Shown here one piece after another: positions 38,281-47,518 of a DNA stretch of 64,000 bases. The DNA lies in NCBI RefSeq assembly GCF_900101505.1, contig NZ_FMZI01000001.1, positions 62,001 to 126,000 on the forward strand, written 5' to 3'. The first letter of the stretch is position 1, and the number at the start of each line of letters is the position of its first letter. The notes beneath the pieces are model-generated. The model was not told where the DNA came from, ran no database searches, and worked only from the letters and a program-made list of their open reading frames with translations. The stretch comes from Antarctobacter albus (GTDB lineage Bacteria; Pseudomonadota; Alphaproteobacteria; Rhodobacterales; Rhodobacteraceae). The position numbers and the translations under genes are program-made.

Positions 38281-39366
38281 ATGAAACCCCCATCCCGCCC
38301 TGTCGATCCCGAACGCGCCCGCGGCCGCGCCGCGACGAGTCGCGACTGCGGCCGCTACGAACGGCTGCGACGAGAGGATGCGCATGATGGATGGGAGCTG
38401 CCGGAAGAGGGCGGGGTGTTCCGGACCGAGGTCAGCGAGGAAGTGCCGCGCAAGGTGATCACCTACGTCCGGTCGCCGGACCTGCCCTTCGACAGGTCGC
38501 TGAACCCGTACCGGGGCTGCGAACACGGTTGCATCTACTGTTTCGCGCGGCCAACCCATGCCTGGCTGGGCCTGTCGCCCGGCCTGGATTTCGAAACGCG
38601 GCTGGTGGCGCGGCCTGCCGCGCCCGAGGTGCTGGCCCGCGAACTGCGAAGCAGGCGCTACCAGGTTGCGCCGCTGGCCATCGGCACCAACACCGATCCC
38701 TACCAGCCGGTCGAGCGTGACCGGGGCATCATGCGTGCCTGCCTTGAGGTGCTGCGCGATTTCCGGCACCCGGTGGCCATCGTGACCAAGGGTGCGCTGA
38801 TCGAACGCGACATCGACATCCTGTCGGAAATGGCGGCGCAGGGACTGGCGCGGGTGGGCATATCCGTGACCACGCTGGACCCGGTCCTGTCGCGCCGGAT
38901 GGAACCGCGCGCGCCCGGGCCGCAGCGCCGCTTGCAGGTGATTCGACGGCTGACAGAGGCGGGTATCCCGGTGCGCATCATGGCCTCGCCCATGATCCCC
39001 GCGCTGACCGACCCGGAACTCGAGTCGATCCTCGAAGCCGGGGCAGAGGCGGGCGCGGATGCGGCCAGCTGGATCATGCTGCGTCTGCCGCTGGAGGTTG
39101 CCGACCTCTGGCAGGATTGGTTGCATCAACACTATCCCGACCGGGCCGGGCGCATCATGGGCCACCTGCGCGACATGCACGGCGGTGAGGTCTATTCCTC
39201 GAAATGGTTTTCCCGCATGCGCGGCGAGGGACCCTATGCCGACCTGGTGGCCGCCCGTTTCCGGCGCGCCGCGCGGGCGCTGGGGCTGGACCGCGACCAG
39301 CCCGCGCTGCGCCGCGATCTCTTTGCCCCGCCTGCACGATTGGGCGACCAACTGAGCCTGTTCTAG
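38281..39366 (+). CDS. PA0069-family radical SAM protein
   Basis: A 361-residue radical SAM protein with C80-x3-C84-x2-C87 (CEHGCIYC) and the downstream FARPTHAW and GTNTDPYQPVER segments typical of the PA0069/Rv2578c family, related to spore photoproduct lyase. The family's reaction is not established; a nucleic-acid repair role has been proposed from distant similarity. It overlaps the convergent DUF4242-type gene by 4 bp. Confidence 0.88.
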   Translation: MKPPSRPVDPERARGRAATSRDCGRYERLRREDAHDGWELPEEGGVFRTEVSEEVPRKVITYVRSPDLPFDRSLNPYRGCEHGCIYCFARPTHAWLGLSPGLDFETRLVARPAAPEVLARELRSRRYQVAPLAIGTNTDPYQPVERDRGIMRACLEVLRDFRHPVAIVTKGALIERDIDILSEMAAQGLARVGISVTTLDPVLSRRMEPRAPGPQRRLQVIRRLTEAGIPVRIMASPMIPALTDPELESILEAGAEAGADAASWIMLRLPLEVADLWQDWLHQHYPDRAGRIMGHLRDMHGGEVYSSKWFSRMRGEGPYADLVAARFRRAARALGLDRDQPALRRDLFAPPARLGDQLSLF

Positions 39367-39635
39367 CCGGCGGTTGTCGGGTCGATGCGGGTCTTGATCT
39401 CGGTAATCGTGTCGGCAGGAAAGCCGCTCAACTGTGCGTGTTCGCGGATCGCATCCTCGTCCTCTGCCAGGTAGACGCAGAAGGTCTTGTCGCCGGCGAC
39501 ATAGGAATGGTTCCACTGCACCCGAGGCGACAGTTTCGCCAGGGCGGCATTCGATGCGCTGGCCGCGCCGCACAGTTCGTCCTGCGTCATGGACCCGGCG
39601 CCGGGAATGTTGCGTTCGATCACATAGGTCTTCAT
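39363..39635 (-). CDS. DUF4242 (SCO4226-type) small protein
   Basis: A 90-residue ferredoxin-like-fold protein: KTYVIERNIPGAG at the N-terminus, VQWNHSYVAGDKTFCVYLAEDEDAIREHAQLSGFPADTITEI in the second half. It matches the DUF4242 family, whose Streptomyces member binds nickel. ATG 39635 follows GGGAGG. Its 3' end overlaps the radical SAM gene by 4 bp, tail to tail. Confidence 0.82.
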   Translation of the reverse strand: MKTYVIERNIPGAGSMTQDELCGAASASNAALAKLSPRVQWNHSYVAGDKTFCVYLAEDEDAIREHAQLSGFPADTITEIKTRIDPTTAG

Positions 39636-39750
39636 CTGGGCCTCCCTGGTGGACAAGACTTTGTTGTCTCATCCCCAGTAGAGCGCAGTTCTGTCCTGCG
39701 ATCATATGAGTTATTCTATCCGACGGGTAACAGAATGTTGTCGAGGGAGC

Positions 39751-40686
39751 ATGCCGCTTTCGCATCTCAATGCGTGGCGGGCGGTGGATGCCGTTCTGAG
39801 CGAAGGCTCGGTGGCGCGCGCAGCCGGAGAGCTGGGCGTGACGCAGGCCGCCGTCAGCGCGCAGATACGCCGGCTGGAAGAACGGCTGGGCCGGACGCTG
39901 TTCCGGCGCACCCCCGGAGGCTTGGAACCGGTCGAGGATCTGGCTGGGATGGCCCATTCGCTGCGCAGCGGGTTCGTGAGCATCGCCTCGGTCCAGGACG
40001 CGCTCTGTTCGGGGCAGGTCGAGCGGCGCGTGGCGCTGACCGTCACCCAGACCTTCGCGGAAAGCTGGCTGCCCCATCATCTGCCGGATCTTTTTGCCCA
40101 GGTCGGTGCCGTGGACCTGCGCATCGACACGAGCTGGGAGGTGGTGGACCTGGCCAGTTCCGATGTGCATTTCGCCATCCGCTTCATGGCGCCGCCCGGC
40201 CCCGGCTACGGTGCGGTCGACCTGTTGCCCAGTGGGGTGGTGCCGGTCTGCACGCCGGATTTCGCCCGCCGCTACGAACTGTCCCCCGGCCAGACGGATC
40301 TTGGCGCCGTGCCGATCGCCCATATCGATGTGCCCACCTCGGACGCGGCCTGGCTGGATTGGCAGGGCTGGAGCCGTGCCACCGGCATCGACATATCCAG
40401 CGCCAGCGGCGGGCCGCAGTTCGCGTTGCAGGGCAGCGGAGCAAGGATTGCCCGGGCCGGGATCGGCCTGGTGCTTGGCGGGTTGTCCGACGTCGTGCAT
40501 TCCGTGGAAAGCGGCGCCCTGATCATGCCTTTCGGAGCGGAATCCGTTGTCCCGGCGCAGTACTGGCACAGGCTGTTGTGGTACGAAAAGCGCCCGCTGG
40601 GTCCGTTTCAGCGCAAGTTCCGGGACTGGATCAGCGCCCGTGCCGCCGATGACCGTGACAGGATGCGCGTGCTGTTCGGTGTCTGA
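39751..40686 (+). CDS. LysR-family regulator, GcvA-like
   Basis: A 311-residue transcription factor. The N-terminal winged helix (1-60; LNAWRAVDAVLSEGSVARAAGELGVTQAAVSAQIRRLEERLG) precedes a substrate-binding domain (about 90-300). The WRAV and LxPxG patterns place it near GcvA-like LysR proteins. ATG 39751 follows GAGGGAG; an earlier ATG at 39706 adds non-conserved residues. It is divergent from the DUF4242-type gene, which is therefore its most likely target. Confidence 0.88.
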   Translation: MPLSHLNAWRAVDAVLSEGSVARAAGELGVTQAAVSAQIRRLEERLGRTLFRRTPGGLEPVEDLAGMAHSLRSGFVSIASVQDALCSGQVERRVALTVTQTFAESWLPHHLPDLFAQVGAVDLRIDTSWEVVDLASSDVHFAIRFMAPPGPGYGAVDLLPSGVVPVCTPDFARRYELSPGQTDLGAVPIAHIDVPTSDAAWLDWQGWSRATGIDISSASGGPQFALQGSGARIARAGIGLVLGGLSDVVHSVESGALIMPFGAESVVPAQYWHRLLWYEKRPLGPFQRKFRDWISARAADDRDRMRVLFGV

Positions 40687-40693
40687 CCGGGTC

Positions 40694-40915
40694 CTAGCCG
40701 TTGTCGACGACCAGCCGGACCATGCCATAGCGGCCCAGGGTCTGGGCTGTGTCGCGTTCAGGTTCGGCGTCGAATGCTGCATCGTGCAGGCCCAGCTCAT
40801 CCATTGCGACACGCCGTGCAACGCGCAGTGTTGCCCTTGTCGCTTGTCCGCCATTGACCTGTAGATACCTTTCAAGATCGCTCAGAACATCCGCGACCCA
40901 TCTGTGATCCGCCAT
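40694..40915 (-). CDS. Conserved-looking small protein, unknown
   Basis: A 73-residue acidic protein (MADHRWVADVLSDLERYLQ at the start, LGRYGMVRLVVDNG at the end). It is predicted helical for the first 50 residues, has no membrane segment and no recognised domain. It converges on the LysR gene across 7 bp. Confidence 0.5.
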   Translation of the reverse strand: MADHRWVADVLSDLERYLQVNGGQATRATLRVARRVAMDELGLHDAAFDAEPERDTAQTLGRYGMVRLVVDNG

Positions 40916-41036
40916 GATTTACCCCTTACCTGCCAACCGAATCCCATCCGGGTCGGCGGGACGAAGGTAGGGCATGGGAATTAACCAGACCTTGATCCGG
41001 ATCGAAGTGGCGGACGCGAAATCCGCCACTGTCCGG

Positions 41037-42050
41037 TCAGCCGCGCCGACGCCGTCCCCGGCGCTCGCGGGTGGGGCCGTCGTCGCCCGTGCCGTCGCTG
41101 TCGGATGAGAAACCGCCCAGCATGCCGGTGATCTGTTCCAGCGTCGGGCGCGGGCCCTTTTCGCGGGTTTCCAGGGCCGCGCGCATGGCCTTGAGGTGTT
41201 CGGGCATCGTACCGCAGCAGCCGCCGATGATCCGGGCACCGGAATCGCGCGCCATGACCGCGTACTCGGCCATCAGCTCGGGCGTGCCGTCATAGTGGAT
41301 GTGACCGTCGACGTATTTCGGAATGCCGGCGTTGCCCTTGGCGATGATCGGGCGTTCCGTGCCCTGTGCGGCGAAGCCCAGCACCGTGCGCAAGAGGTCA
41401 GACGCGCCGACGCCGCAGTTGGCCCCGAAGCCCAGCGGCGGGTTCGGCAGGCCCTCGACCATCTTGACCATGTCGGCCGAGGTCATGCCCATCATCGTGC
41501 GCCCCGCGGTGTCGAAACTCATGGTGCCACACCAGGGCATGCCCACGTTGGTAAAGGCCTCTGCGGCGGCCTTGTATTCCTCGGGGGCCGAGATCGTCTC
41601 GACCCAGAGTACATCCGCGCCGCCGTCCTTGAGGCCAGCGGCGGTTTCCTCGAACATCTCGACCGCGCGTTCGTGGGTCAGGTTTCCGGCCTCGCCCATG
41701 ATCTCGCCCGTCGGACCGACAGAGCCCGCGACGATCACCTCGCGGCCCGAGGCATCGGCAATCTCGCGGCCCAGTTCGGCCGCAAGTTTCGACAGTTCAT
41801 AGGCGCGGTGCCCGGCCTCGTGCAGCTTCAGCCGCGAGGCATTGGCGCCGAAGCTGTTGGTCAGGAAAAGATCCGATCCCGCCTCGACCGCGCCGCGGTA
41901 AAGCGCGCGGATCTTGTCCGGTTCATCCTCGTTCCAGAATTCGGGGGCATCCCCGGACTGCAGACCCATGTTGAAGAGGTTGGTACCCGTCGCCCCGTCC
42001 GCCAGCAGCCAGTCGCGCTGTGCCAGGGCCCGGGAAAGTGCGTCGCTCAT
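41037..42050 (-). CDS. bmt: Betaine/corrinoid-type homocysteine S-methyltransferase
   Basis: A 337-residue barrel enzyme of the homocysteine S-methyltransferase family. Zinc ligands are the Cys in GANCGVG (about 223) and the Cys pair in IIGGCCGTMPEHL (about 286-287). GATGTNLFNMG (19-29) is the usual N-terminal signature. It methylates homocysteine to methionine from betaine or a methyl-corrinoid donor. A low-complexity tail (about 315-337, RRGRRRRG) is extra. AAAAGG precedes ATG 42050; an in-frame ATG 42 bp upstream lacks support. A 77-nt inverted repeat lies just upstream. Confidence 0.88.
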   Translation of the reverse strand: MSDALSRALAQRDWLLADGATGTNLFNMGLQSGDAPEFWNEDEPDKIRALYRGAVEAGSDLFLTNSFGANASRLKLHEAGHRAYELSKLAAELGREIADASGREVIVAGSVGPTGEIMGEAGNLTHERAVEMFEETAAGLKDGGADVLWVETISAPEEYKAAAEAFTNVGMPWCGTMSFDTAGRTMMGMTSADMVKMVEGLPNPPLGFGANCGVGASDLLRTVLGFAAQGTERPIIAKGNAGIPKYVDGHIHYDGTPELMAEYAVMARDSGARIIGGCCGTMPEHLKAMRAALETREKGPRPTLEQITGMLGGFSSDSDGTGDDGPTRERRGRRRRG

Positions 42051-42090
42051 CGTTCTTGCCTTTTCCGGACGTCGTTGATTTGCGTGTTTC

Positions 42091-42167
42091 ACATCTGCCC
42101 ACTGGAGGCAAATTCATAATCATCATCATTGTCATGAGGGTTGTTTGCCGCTCCAAGGGGCAGATGT
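42091..42167. repeat. 77-nt inverted repeat between bmt and ydcF
   Basis: Outer arms ACATCTGCCC (42091-42100) and GGGCAGATGT (42158-42167) pair perfectly over 10 bp. Inner arms GGAGGCAAA (42104-42112) and TTTGCCGCTCC (42144-42154) pair with a small bulge. On the minus strand this would be a long hairpin between the ydcF stop and the bmt start. It has no U-run, so it is not a typical terminator. It may be a structured leader of bmt. Confidence 0.6.
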
Positions 42168-42175
42168 CGGCCCGA

Positions 42176-42817
42176 TCAGATCAGCAGGACCTCGGGCAGT
42201 TGGTTTTCCAGACCCATCGCGCGGCCCAGCGACCAGGCCCCGGCGCGCAGGATGTTGACGCCCCAGGCCGCAACCTCCCGCGCCAGAAAGAGGGCCCGGT
42301 GGGGCAGGCGCCGGCCGGGTTCTGGGCTGGCGCAGATCGCCGCGGGCCGCCCGGCCCAGAAGAAAGAAGCCTTGGCACGCCAGGCGTGAAATGCCTCTGT
42401 CACCACGATCAGGTCGGCGTCGGGTGGTAGGGACGGGCGCGAGAACAGGGCGTTCTGCAAGGTCGACAGAGAACGGGATTCCAGGCTGAGGGCCGTATCT
42501 GGCAGGCCTTTTTCCCGGGCAAGGCGGGCCAGCAGGGTGGCATTGCTGCTGCGGCCATCGGGTCCGCCGCCGGTCAGGTGCAGGTGCTTGACAAGCCCGC
42601 GCTGGTAGAGGCGCACCGCTGAATGGACGCGGCCTGTTTCCGCGTCCTGCACTGCCTTGCGCTGTTCGTCGCCGCCGCCGAGGACAACTGCGATGTCATA
42701 CGAACGGTCGACGCTGCTGCAGGCCGGGGTCAGCAGCAGCGAGCCCAGTGTCAGCGCCACGCAGGCAAGGGTATAGATGACCGCCGCGCGGACCAGCCAA
42801 CGCAGCAGTCGTGTCAT
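42176..42817 (-). CDS. YdcF/SanA-type DUF218 membrane protein
   Basis: A 213-residue protein with one N-terminal membrane anchor (about 7-30) and a DUF218 domain ([45 protein letters not shown]). Family members such as ElyC and SanA act in envelope biogenesis, and the precise role here is unknown. ATG 42817 overlaps the guaA stop by 4 bp, so it is read from the guaA transcript. Confidence 0.82.
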   Translation of the reverse strand: MTRLLRWLVRAAVIYTLACVALTLGSLLLTPACSSVDRSYDIAVVLGGGDEQRKAVQDAETGRVHSAVRLYQRGLVKHLHLTGGGPDGRSSNATLLARLAREKGLPDTALSLESRSLSTLQNALFSRPSLPPDADLIVVTEAFHAWRAKASFFWAGRPAAICASPEPGRRLPHRALFLAREVAAWGVNILRAGAWSLGRAMGLENQLPEVLLI

Positions 42818-44391
42818 TCCCACTCGATCGTGCCCGGGGGTTTCGAGGTGATGTCATAGGTGCAGCGGTTGATGCCCTTGACCTCGTTAATGATCCGGGT
42901 GGCGGTTTCGCCCAGGAACTCATGGCTGAACGGGTAGTAATCCGCCGTCATTCCGTCAACCGATGTGACCGCGCGCAGGGCGCAGGCATAGTCATAGGTG
43001 CGCCCATCGCCCATCACGCCCACGGTGCGGACAGGCAGGATCGCCACGAAGGCCTGCCAGATCTCGTCGTAAAGGCCGTGCTTGCGGATCTGGTCGATAT
43101 AGATCGCATCCGCCTTGCGCAGGATCTCCAGCTTTTCGCGGGTGATCTCTCCGGGGCAGCGGATCGCCAGACCGGGGCCGGGGAAGGGGTGGCGGCCGAT
43201 GAAAGAGGCGGGCAGGCCCAGCTCATGCCCCAGCGCGCGGACCTCGTCCTTGAACAGTTCGCGCAGCGGTTCGACCAGTTTCAGCCCCATCTTTTCCGGC
43301 AGGCCACCGACGTTGTGGTGCGATTTGATCGTCACGGAGGGGCCGCCGCTGAACGACACGCTTTCGATCACGTCCGGATACAGCGTGCCCTGCGCCAGGT
43401 ACTCGGCGCCGTCGATCTGGTCGGCGTATTTCTGGAACACGTCGATAAAGAGCTTGCCGATGGTCTTGCGCTTGACCTCGGGGTCGCTGACGCCCTCCAG
43501 CTCACCAAGGAACAGGTCCTGTTCCTGCGCGTGGATCACCTGCAGGTTCATGTGGTCGCGGAACATGCCCACGACTTCCTCTGCCTCGTGCAGGCGCAGC
43601 AACCCGTGGTCGACAAAGACGCAGGTCAGCTGTTCGCCAATCGCCTCGTGCAGCAGCGCCGCCGCGACCGAACTGTCGACACCGCCCGAAAGCGCGCAGA
43701 TCACCTTGGCGTCGCCCACCTGTTCGCGGATCTTGGCGATGGCTTCTTCGCGGTAGGCGCCCATCGTCCAGTCGCCCTTGAACCCGGCGGCGCGCACGAA
43801 ATTCTCGTACAGCGTCTTGCCGTTGGGCGTGTGGTGCACCTCGGGGTGGAACTGCACCGCGTAGAAATTGCGCGCGACATCCGCCGTGATCGCAAAGGGC
43901 GCCCCCGGCGAGGTGCCGTAGACCGCAAAGCCCGGCGCGATTTCCGAGACGTGGTCTCCGTGGCTCATCCAGACCTGCTCGCGGCCCGACCCATCCATGA
44001 ACCAGCCGTTCAACATATCGATCCGGGTTTCGCCGGGAACGACATAGGCGCGACCGAACTCGGCGGTGCCTTCGCCGGCCACGACCTTGCCGCCAAGGTC
44101 CTGCATCATGACCTGCTGGCCATAACAGATGCCCAGGATCGGCACGCCCAGGTCATAGACGCCTTTCGGCGGGCGTGGGCTGCCCTCTCGGGTCACCGAA
44201 TCGGGCCCGCCCGAGAAGATCACCGCTTTCGGCGCGAAGTCGGCCAGGAAGGCCTCGGTGACGTTCTGGTAAGGGTGGATTTCGCAATAGACATTCAGCT
44301 CACGCAGGCGGCGCGCGATCAGCTGCGTCACCTGGCTGCCAAAGTCGATGATGAGGAGGCGGTCGTGCTGGGTCTCGGTCATGCCTTCCAT
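42814..44391 (-). CDS. guaA: GMP synthase (glutamine-hydrolysing)
   Basis: A 525-residue enzyme converting XMP to GMP. The N-terminal class I amidotransferase has nucleophile Cys in GICYGQQV (about 92) and HPE near 182. The ATP pyrophosphatase domain carries [11 protein letters not shown] (about 236-246), and the C-terminal dimerisation domain ends KPPGTIEWE. Two starts are possible, ATG 44391 and ATG 44382; neither has a strong ribosome site. It overlaps ydcF by 4 bp. Confidence 0.97.
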   Translation of the reverse strand: MEGMTETQHDRLLIIDFGSQVTQLIARRLRELNVYCEIHPYQNVTEAFLADFAPKAVIFSGGPDSVTREGSPRPPKGVYDLGVPILGICYGQQVMMQDLGGKVVAGEGTAEFGRAYVVPGETRIDMLNGWFMDGSGREQVWMSHGDHVSEIAPGFAVYGTSPGAPFAITADVARNFYAVQFHPEVHHTPNGKTLYENFVRAAGFKGDWTMGAYREEAIAKIREQVGDAKVICALSGGVDSSVAAALLHEAIGEQLTCVFVDHGLLRLHEAEEVVGMFRDHMNLQVIHAQEQDLFLGELEGVSDPEVKRKTIGKLFIDVFQKYADQIDGAEYLAQGTLYPDVIESVSFSGGPSVTIKSHHNVGGLPEKMGLKLVEPLRELFKDEVRALGHELGLPASFIGRHPFPGPGLAIRCPGEITREKLEILRKADAIYIDQIRKHGLYDEIWQAFVAILPVRTVGVMGDGRTYDYACALRAVTSVDGMTADYYPFSHEFLGETATRIINEVKGINRCTYDITSKPPGTIEWE

Positions 44392-44424
44392 TAGGCAGGG
44401 CCGCGGAAAAGTGCAATCGCGCTG

Positions 44425-45600
44425 TCAGCCTTCGGCCAGAAAGGCCTCTGTCCGGGTAAGGACCTGTTCCCACGCCGGGTCCTGCGGCAAGAGCATGTGA
44501 CTGCGGCTGTCCAGCCGGACGAATTGCGCCCCTTTCAGATGCGCGGCCAGTTTTAAGCCCTGGCTGAGGGGGTGGATGGCATCCTGTTCGGCATGAAAGA
44601 TCAGCGCGGGGACGTCGACGCGGGACAGGTCCTCGGTCACGTCGAAACGGTCGATGACCTGGCGCAGGGTGACGGCGGTCTCGGGGCTGGCGCTGGACAG
44701 TTGCATCCGCACCAGTTCGTCACGCTGTTCACGCGTGGCGTCCGGTGCGAAGAGCGTGGAAAAGGCCTGCATGAAAGGGCTGTCGGCCTTGCCCCAGCCT
44801 GCCCGGATCATGGCGAGGATGGTCTCTTCGTCCACGTCTTCGGTCCCGGCGGCGCGGTGCACGCGGCCCTGAACGTAGCCGCCGACGATCACCATGCGCC
44901 GCACCCTGTCGGGCCAGCGCGCGGCGAAGCGGATGGCAACCGGCGCGGCCTGCGAGGCGGCGAAGAGGTCGAAATGGTCGAACCCGGCGGCATCGGCCAC
45001 CGCCGCCATGTCCTCGGCAAAGACGTCGATGCCGGTCAGCGGCGCATCCCGCGCCGACAGTCCTGTGCCGCGCAGGTCATACCGCAAAAGCTGGTGACGC
45101 TGTGACAGACGGTCGATCAGCGGTCCCCAGACGGTGCCGCCCCGGTCCAGTTCGAGGTGCGACAGCCAATGCCCGATTCGCATCAGGGGCGGGCCGTCGC
45201 CGGTCAGGCTCCAGGCGATGGCGCTGCCGTCCTGCGACAGGGCATAGGCGACCTCGGTCGGGGTGGTCGTGGGGGGATCCGCGGCCAAGGGGACGTCCCG
45301 CAATTCGGCCACAAAGGACAGGCCGCGCCGTGGTATCGTGCGCAGAACGCCCTGTTCCTTGCCGGAATCGCCCACGGCTGCCCGCGCTGCGCTGATCCGT
45401 GCCGCGATGGTCGCATCCGAGACGGCAAGGCCTTTCCAGACCACCTCGACCAGCTCGTCCTTGGGCACCACTCTTCCGCCGGACTGTGCCATATGCGCCA
45501 GCAGGTCAAAGACCTGCGGCTCCAGGTGCACTTCCTGCGTGCCCCGGACCAATGTCCGGCGGTCAAGGTCGAGCGCGCAGTTGTTGAATCTCAGGATCAT
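44425..45600 (-). CDS. Winged-helix (OmpR/CadC-type) fused to alpha/beta hydrolase
   Basis: A 391-residue fusion. Residues 1-100 form an OmpR/PhoB-type winged helix (LEPQVFDLLAHMAQSGGRVVPKDELVEVVW, RTIPRRGLSFVA). Residues 120-391 form an alpha/beta hydrolase with a complete triad: S216, D340 and H368. The nucleophile elbow reads AASQA instead of GxSxG. There is no phosphoreceiver domain and no membrane segment. It could be a regulator that senses a small ester or lactone with a hydrolase fold. ATG 45600 starts at the winged helix. It is divergent from a 59-residue protein gene. Confidence 0.8.
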   Translation of the reverse strand: MILRFNNCALDLDRRTLVRGTQEVHLEPQVFDLLAHMAQSGGRVVPKDELVEVVWKGLAVSDATIAARISAARAAVGDSGKEQGVLRTIPRRGLSFVAELRDVPLAADPPTTTPTEVAYALSQDGSAIAWSLTGDGPPLMRIGHWLSHLELDRGGTVWGPLIDRLSQRHQLLRYDLRGTGLSARDAPLTGIDVFAEDMAAVADAAGFDHFDLFAASQAAPVAIRFAARWPDRVRRMVIVGGYVQGRVHRAAGTEDVDEETILAMIRAGWGKADSPFMQAFSTLFAPDATREQRDELVRMQLSSASPETAVTLRQVIDRFDVTEDLSRVDVPALIFHAEQDAIHPLSQGLKLAAHLKGAQFVRLDSRSHMLLPQDPAWEQVLTRTEAFLAEG

Positions 45601-45760
45601 GCGACCAGTTTCCGGCAATCCCGGCGCCATTGGCAAAGGTTTTCGCAAGGGCAGGGGGAATGACAAGGATTTCACAAGACAAGGACAAGACCGTCTTCAA
45701 GCGCGGCGGGCCGTGATCAGGTCAGATGAGGTCATGCCATCCCAGACCCGGAGACAGACA

Positions 45761-45940
45761 ATGACCCAGCAGGACACCAAGATCCGCACCCGCCCCGACG
45801 GTTCCATCGACACGGCCTATTACATGGCGCGCGGTCGCCACATGCGCTCGCAGGCGGCCCATGCCATGTTTTCGCCTGAACCCGCCAAACCCCACCGTCG
45901 CCGTGGCTTTGCCCGGTTGTTTGGTGGTGTCCCGGCCTGA
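45761..45940 (+). CDS. Small protein divergent from the winged-helix/hydrolase gene
   Basis: A 59-residue basic protein (pattern RPDGSIDTAYYMARGRHMRSQAAH, ending RRRGFARLFGG). GGAG lies 7 nt before ATG 45761. It has no signal peptide or membrane helix. I recognise no named family. The divergent position suggests it may be the target of the winged-helix protein. Confidence 0.55.
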   Translation: MTQQDTKIRTRPDGSIDTAYYMARGRHMRSQAAHAMFSPEPAKPHRRRGFARLFGGVPA

Positions 45941-46018
45941 CGCGCCCGGCCAGCCGTCAGGCCCGGCCCCGCGTGCCGAAAAGGGGATGTCCCTTCTCCG
46001 GTGCGTGGGGCACCTTGT

Positions 46019-46717
46019 TCAGCCCATCGAATGAGATTTGACGCGCCCGCGCTGCCGGCCCCGCTTCACGTCCGACTGCCAGGACCAAAGCGCCATGCCC
46101 GCCGCTGCGGCGACATAAAGGACGCCGGCCACGATCAGGACCTCACCCGCCACGGGCCCGACATCGGCGCGAGACACCGCCTCGTCCCAGGTTTTCACCG
46201 GAGTCGGATGCACCGCCAGTTTCCCGGCAAAGGCCAGTGACTGGATCAGCAGGATCCACAGGTAGTTCGAGCGGATTCGGCGTCCCACGGCGGTCATCAA
46301 CGTGACGTGATAGGTGGGCCGCAGGTAGTCGGCGGCCAGCGTCTTCTGCCAGTTTTCTTCCAGGTGCAGGTCGCCATCGTCCAGCATGGGGGCGTAGAAA
46401 TGCTGTTCCATCCAGCGGCAGCGCGCGCGCCAGACGTTGAAGTAGCGGTAGCGCCGCGCCTCCAGCATCAGGAACAGCAGGATCAGGACACCCACCAGCA
46501 CCAGCGGCAGGGGTGAGGCCCCCGGTGCCGAGAAAGAGATCGACAGCGCGACGCCCAGCGTCACCACCGCCCAGTTGGTTGTCGTGTCCAGCCGGGTGCG
46601 CCAGATCGTGCTGCGATAGACCTCGCCCCGGTAAAGATGGGCAACTGCGGTGATCTCGGATGAACTCAGCGTCTTGCGCTCCAGCTCGGGCGCCTCTGCT
46701 GCGGCCTCTCCTCCCAT
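46019..46717 (-). CDS. DUF2270 membrane protein
   Basis: A 232-residue protein matching DUF2270: a cytosolic stretch with EITAVAHLYRGEVYRSTIWRTRLDTTTNWAV (about 18-48), two membrane helices (about 45-85), FLMLEARRYRYFNVWRARCRWME (about 88-110), and further helices at about 165-180 and 195-215. The role is unknown. Start 46717 (MGGEAA) was chosen because the longer frame upstream is low-complexity and reads through the divergent promoter region. Confidence 0.78.
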   Translation of the reverse strand: MGGEAAAEAPELERKTLSSSEITAVAHLYRGEVYRSTIWRTRLDTTTNWAVVTLGVALSISFSAPGASPLPLVLVGVLILLFLMLEARRYRYFNVWRARCRWMEQHFYAPMLDDGDLHLEENWQKTLAADYLRPTYHVTLMTAVGRRIRSNYLWILLIQSLAFAGKLAVHPTPVKTWDEAVSRADVGPVAGEVLIVAGVLYVAAAAGMALWSWQSDVKRGRQRGRVKSHSMG

Positions 46718-46852
46718 GATGCCGGATTCCTTTCCTTTTTCGTTCACTCTGCCGCGTCTCTGCGCAGAGGTCAAAGTCGCATCGCCGTTTCGCCGCTTGA
46801 CCCCGGCTCGGTGGTCTGGCTCCTCTGGGGCAACCGACGGGATGGAGGGCAC

Positions 46853-47194
46853 ATGCAGGTATTGACGGAATTCGGCCTGGGCACCTCGCTCAGGCGGGGC
46901 GATTACACCGAGGCCTCGGCCCGGGCGCTGCGCGATCTGTTGTGGAAGGCCTCGATCAACGCCGCCGAATGGCTGGGTCGCGAGAAGTCAGAGATGCGGT
47001 TGGCGGTGCGCGTGGCGGTACAACAGCCCGACCTCGTGGACCGGGCCGAACTGCAAAAGGTCTTTCCCTACGGCGAGGCGCAGATCGAGGTGGTCTTTGG
47101 CGGACTGGACGTGCCGCGCCCCGAAGGACAGGGCAATCCCACCGTCATGGCGCTGGCCGCGCTGACCCTCTCCTTTGCGGAGGTGGCACCATGA
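46853..47194 (+). CDS. Lin0512-family protein, first of a pair
   Basis: A 113-residue protein of the Lin0512 family, with a ferredoxin-like pattern TEFGLGTSLRRGDYTEASARALRDLLWKASI then VAVQQPDLVD and VPRPEGQGNPTVMALAALTLSF. The function is unknown. GGAGGG lies 4-5 nt upstream of ATG 46853. Its stop overlaps the start of a second Lin0512 gene by 4 bp. Confidence 0.78.
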   Translation: MQVLTEFGLGTSLRRGDYTEASARALRDLLWKASINAAEWLGREKSEMRLAVRVAVQQPDLVDRAELQKVFPYGEAQIEVVFGGLDVPRPEGQGNPTVMALAALTLSFAEVAP

Positions 47195-47502
47195 GACAGC
47201 GATTGATCGTGCAGATGGGCATGGGCGTGGGCGAATCCGCCGGACTGGCCGCAGAGCGCGCCATCGCCTCGGCGCAGGCGCGTGCGGTCCTGCATGTGGA
47301 TGTGGATTGCGCGGTGCATGTCACCCTGGGTGTGCCCGAGGCAGCGGAGCTGGACACCAGCGGGGTGAACCGGGCCTTCGGCGCCGCTGAGGTCGAGGTG
47401 CGCGTGGTGCCCGGCGGAATGTCCGTGCCGCAACCGGGGGGCGCCGCGCTGGTCATGGTCAGCGCGGCGATCGAGGTCTTTCCGCTGGGGCCGGCGGCCT
47501 GA
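47191..47502 (+). CDS. Lin0512-family protein, second of a pair
   Basis: A 103-residue paralogue of the preceding protein: RLIVQMGMGVGESAGLAAERAIASA, LHVDVDCAVHVTLGVPEA, VPQPGGAALVMVSAAIEVF. The two share the order gly-rich N-terminus, central strand and terminal helix but differ widely in sequence. They probably form a heteromeric complex. GGAGG precedes the ATG. Confidence 0.78.
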   Translation: MRQRLIVQMGMGVGESAGLAAERAIASAQARAVLHVDVDCAVHVTLGVPEAAELDTSGVNRAFGAAEVEVRVVPGGMSVPQPGGAALVMVSAAIEVFPLGPAA

Positions 47503-47518
47503 CAGCAGGTGACCCGGT

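Noticed and set aside
38158-40875. A 905-codon minus-strand frame across the radical SAM and LysR genes
   Set aside because: It covers three well-supported genes on both strands, contains no recognisable domain and has shadow-type composition.
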